Shown here: piece after piece, positions 63,738 to 64,000 of the stretch
How the letters are laid out: every line of letters starts with the position of its first letter
Position numbering within the stretch: the stretch's first letter is position 1
Assembly (NCBI GenBank): GCA_035550375.1
Contig: DASZPH010000072.1
Coordinates: 62,001 to 126,000 of the forward strand
DNA length: 64,000 nt
DNA from: DASSFG01 sp035550375
GTDB taxonomy: Bacteria; Planctomycetota; Planctomycetia; Pirellulales; JAICIG01
Direction: 5' to 3'
The notes under the pieces: model-generated
What the model was told of the DNA's origin: nothing
Seen by the model: the letters and a program-made list of their open reading frames with translations, nothing else
Database searches by the model: none
Translations under genes and position numbers: made by a program

Positions 63738-64000
63738 CTACTGTCGCGGGATCTCCTTTAGCCGAACGGCGATGAGCTTCTTCACGAGCGTCTTCGGAAG
63801 CGGCTTGTCGATCGCAAAGTGTACGGCGCTTTTCGTGGTCGAATACGCTTTCAGCTCCTTGGGGAGTTGGCCAAGCACGCTCCCGCTGTGCGGCACATAG
63901 GTCAGGTGGTTCTTGAAGGCGGCGAAGCCGGCGACGACCTTGCCGTGCAGGCGGAAGGCGGGCATACCGTAAGAGATGCCCTCTTCCGCCTGGGGAATCA
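63738..64000 (-). CDS. DUF1801 / YdhG-like protein, 5' end outside the window
   Basis: The visible C-terminal 87 residues (from IPQAEEGISYGMPAFRLHGK) are a DUF1801 (YdhG/YjbR-like, frataxin-type fold) protein. EGISYGMPAFRLHGKVV and VAGFAAFKNHLTYVPHSG are family hallmarks, and the Lys-rich end LPKTLVKKLIAVRLKEI is usual. The true start lies beyond 64000; the family is about 120-140 residues. Bacterial members are small cytosolic proteins of uncertain role. Confidence 0.8.
   Translation of the reverse strand, partial: IPQAEEGISYGMPAFRLHGKVVAGFAAFKNHLTYVPHSGSVLGQLPKELKAYSTTKSAVHFAIDKPLPKTLVKKLIAVRLKEIPRQ

Overview
The window reads as a chromosomal segment of a high-GC planctomycete (Planctomycetota, most like Pirellulales). 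The lineage is inferred from family content: three DUF1559 proteins (two with pilin-type heads and an H-x9-DG tail motif, one a lipoprotein), a Tat-exported DUF1501 protein, a DUF1570 peptidase-like protein, LRR membrane proteins, a WD40 remnant, a PEP-CTERM-type remnant, a DUF4214 protein with an LExLExR-type head, and futalosine-route menaquinone genes. I saw no rRNA, tRNA, CRISPR array, insertion sequence or phage module.

Layout. 0-5.3 kb: a WD40 gene broken by two in-frame stops, then mqnE and a tightly packed ubiE/menG - ubiX - ubiA(mqnP) operon, all on the minus strand; together these are early and late steps of futalosine-dependent menaquinone synthesis. 5.5-12.8 kb: an SGNH-like membrane protein, a LivF-type ABC ATPase translationally coupled to a 1149-residue membrane protein of unknown function, and a frameshifted TolC-type outer membrane gene. 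12.9-18.5 kb: zwf-glk (glucose entry and oxidative pentose phosphate), a DUF4214-SGNH surface protein, and dnaA. 18.8-30.4 kb: GNAT, PDZ, receiver-like, LRR, Na+/solute symporter and M81 (MlrC) genes, an oxidoreductase and a DUF1501 protein. 30.5-37.6 kb: a tandem degenerate GGDEF protein, a LysR regulator with a Toprim-like partner, and a three-gene operon of secreted protein, desaturase-Rossmann fusion and membrane sulfatase. 37.8-49.7 kb: DUF1559, a NIPSNAP/MBL/ThuA fusion, a one-module NRPS (A-PCP-TE) with a methyltransferase, RlmI, a DUF1570 protein, a DUF1559 lipoprotein and a broken PEP-CTERM gene. 50-64 kb: carB, a His/Cys-rich secreted protein with DUF1559 and a lipoprotein, a membrane-protein operon ending in a Tes/MJ0619-type radical SAM enzyme overlapping an Lgt-like gene, HIT-dgt, hrpB, a DUF4214 remnant and a partial DUF1801 gene.

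The most promising undescribed units are the radical SAM (Tes-like) plus Lgt-like overlapping pair, which suggests a membrane-lipid modification; the stand-alone Phe-type A-PCP-TE synthetase with its coupled methyltransferase; the desaturase-Rossmann/sulfatase operon; and the LysR plus Toprim-like pair. Three genes are disrupted (two stop codons in one, single-base frameshifts in two others); the frameshifts could be assembly errors, the paired stops less easily.
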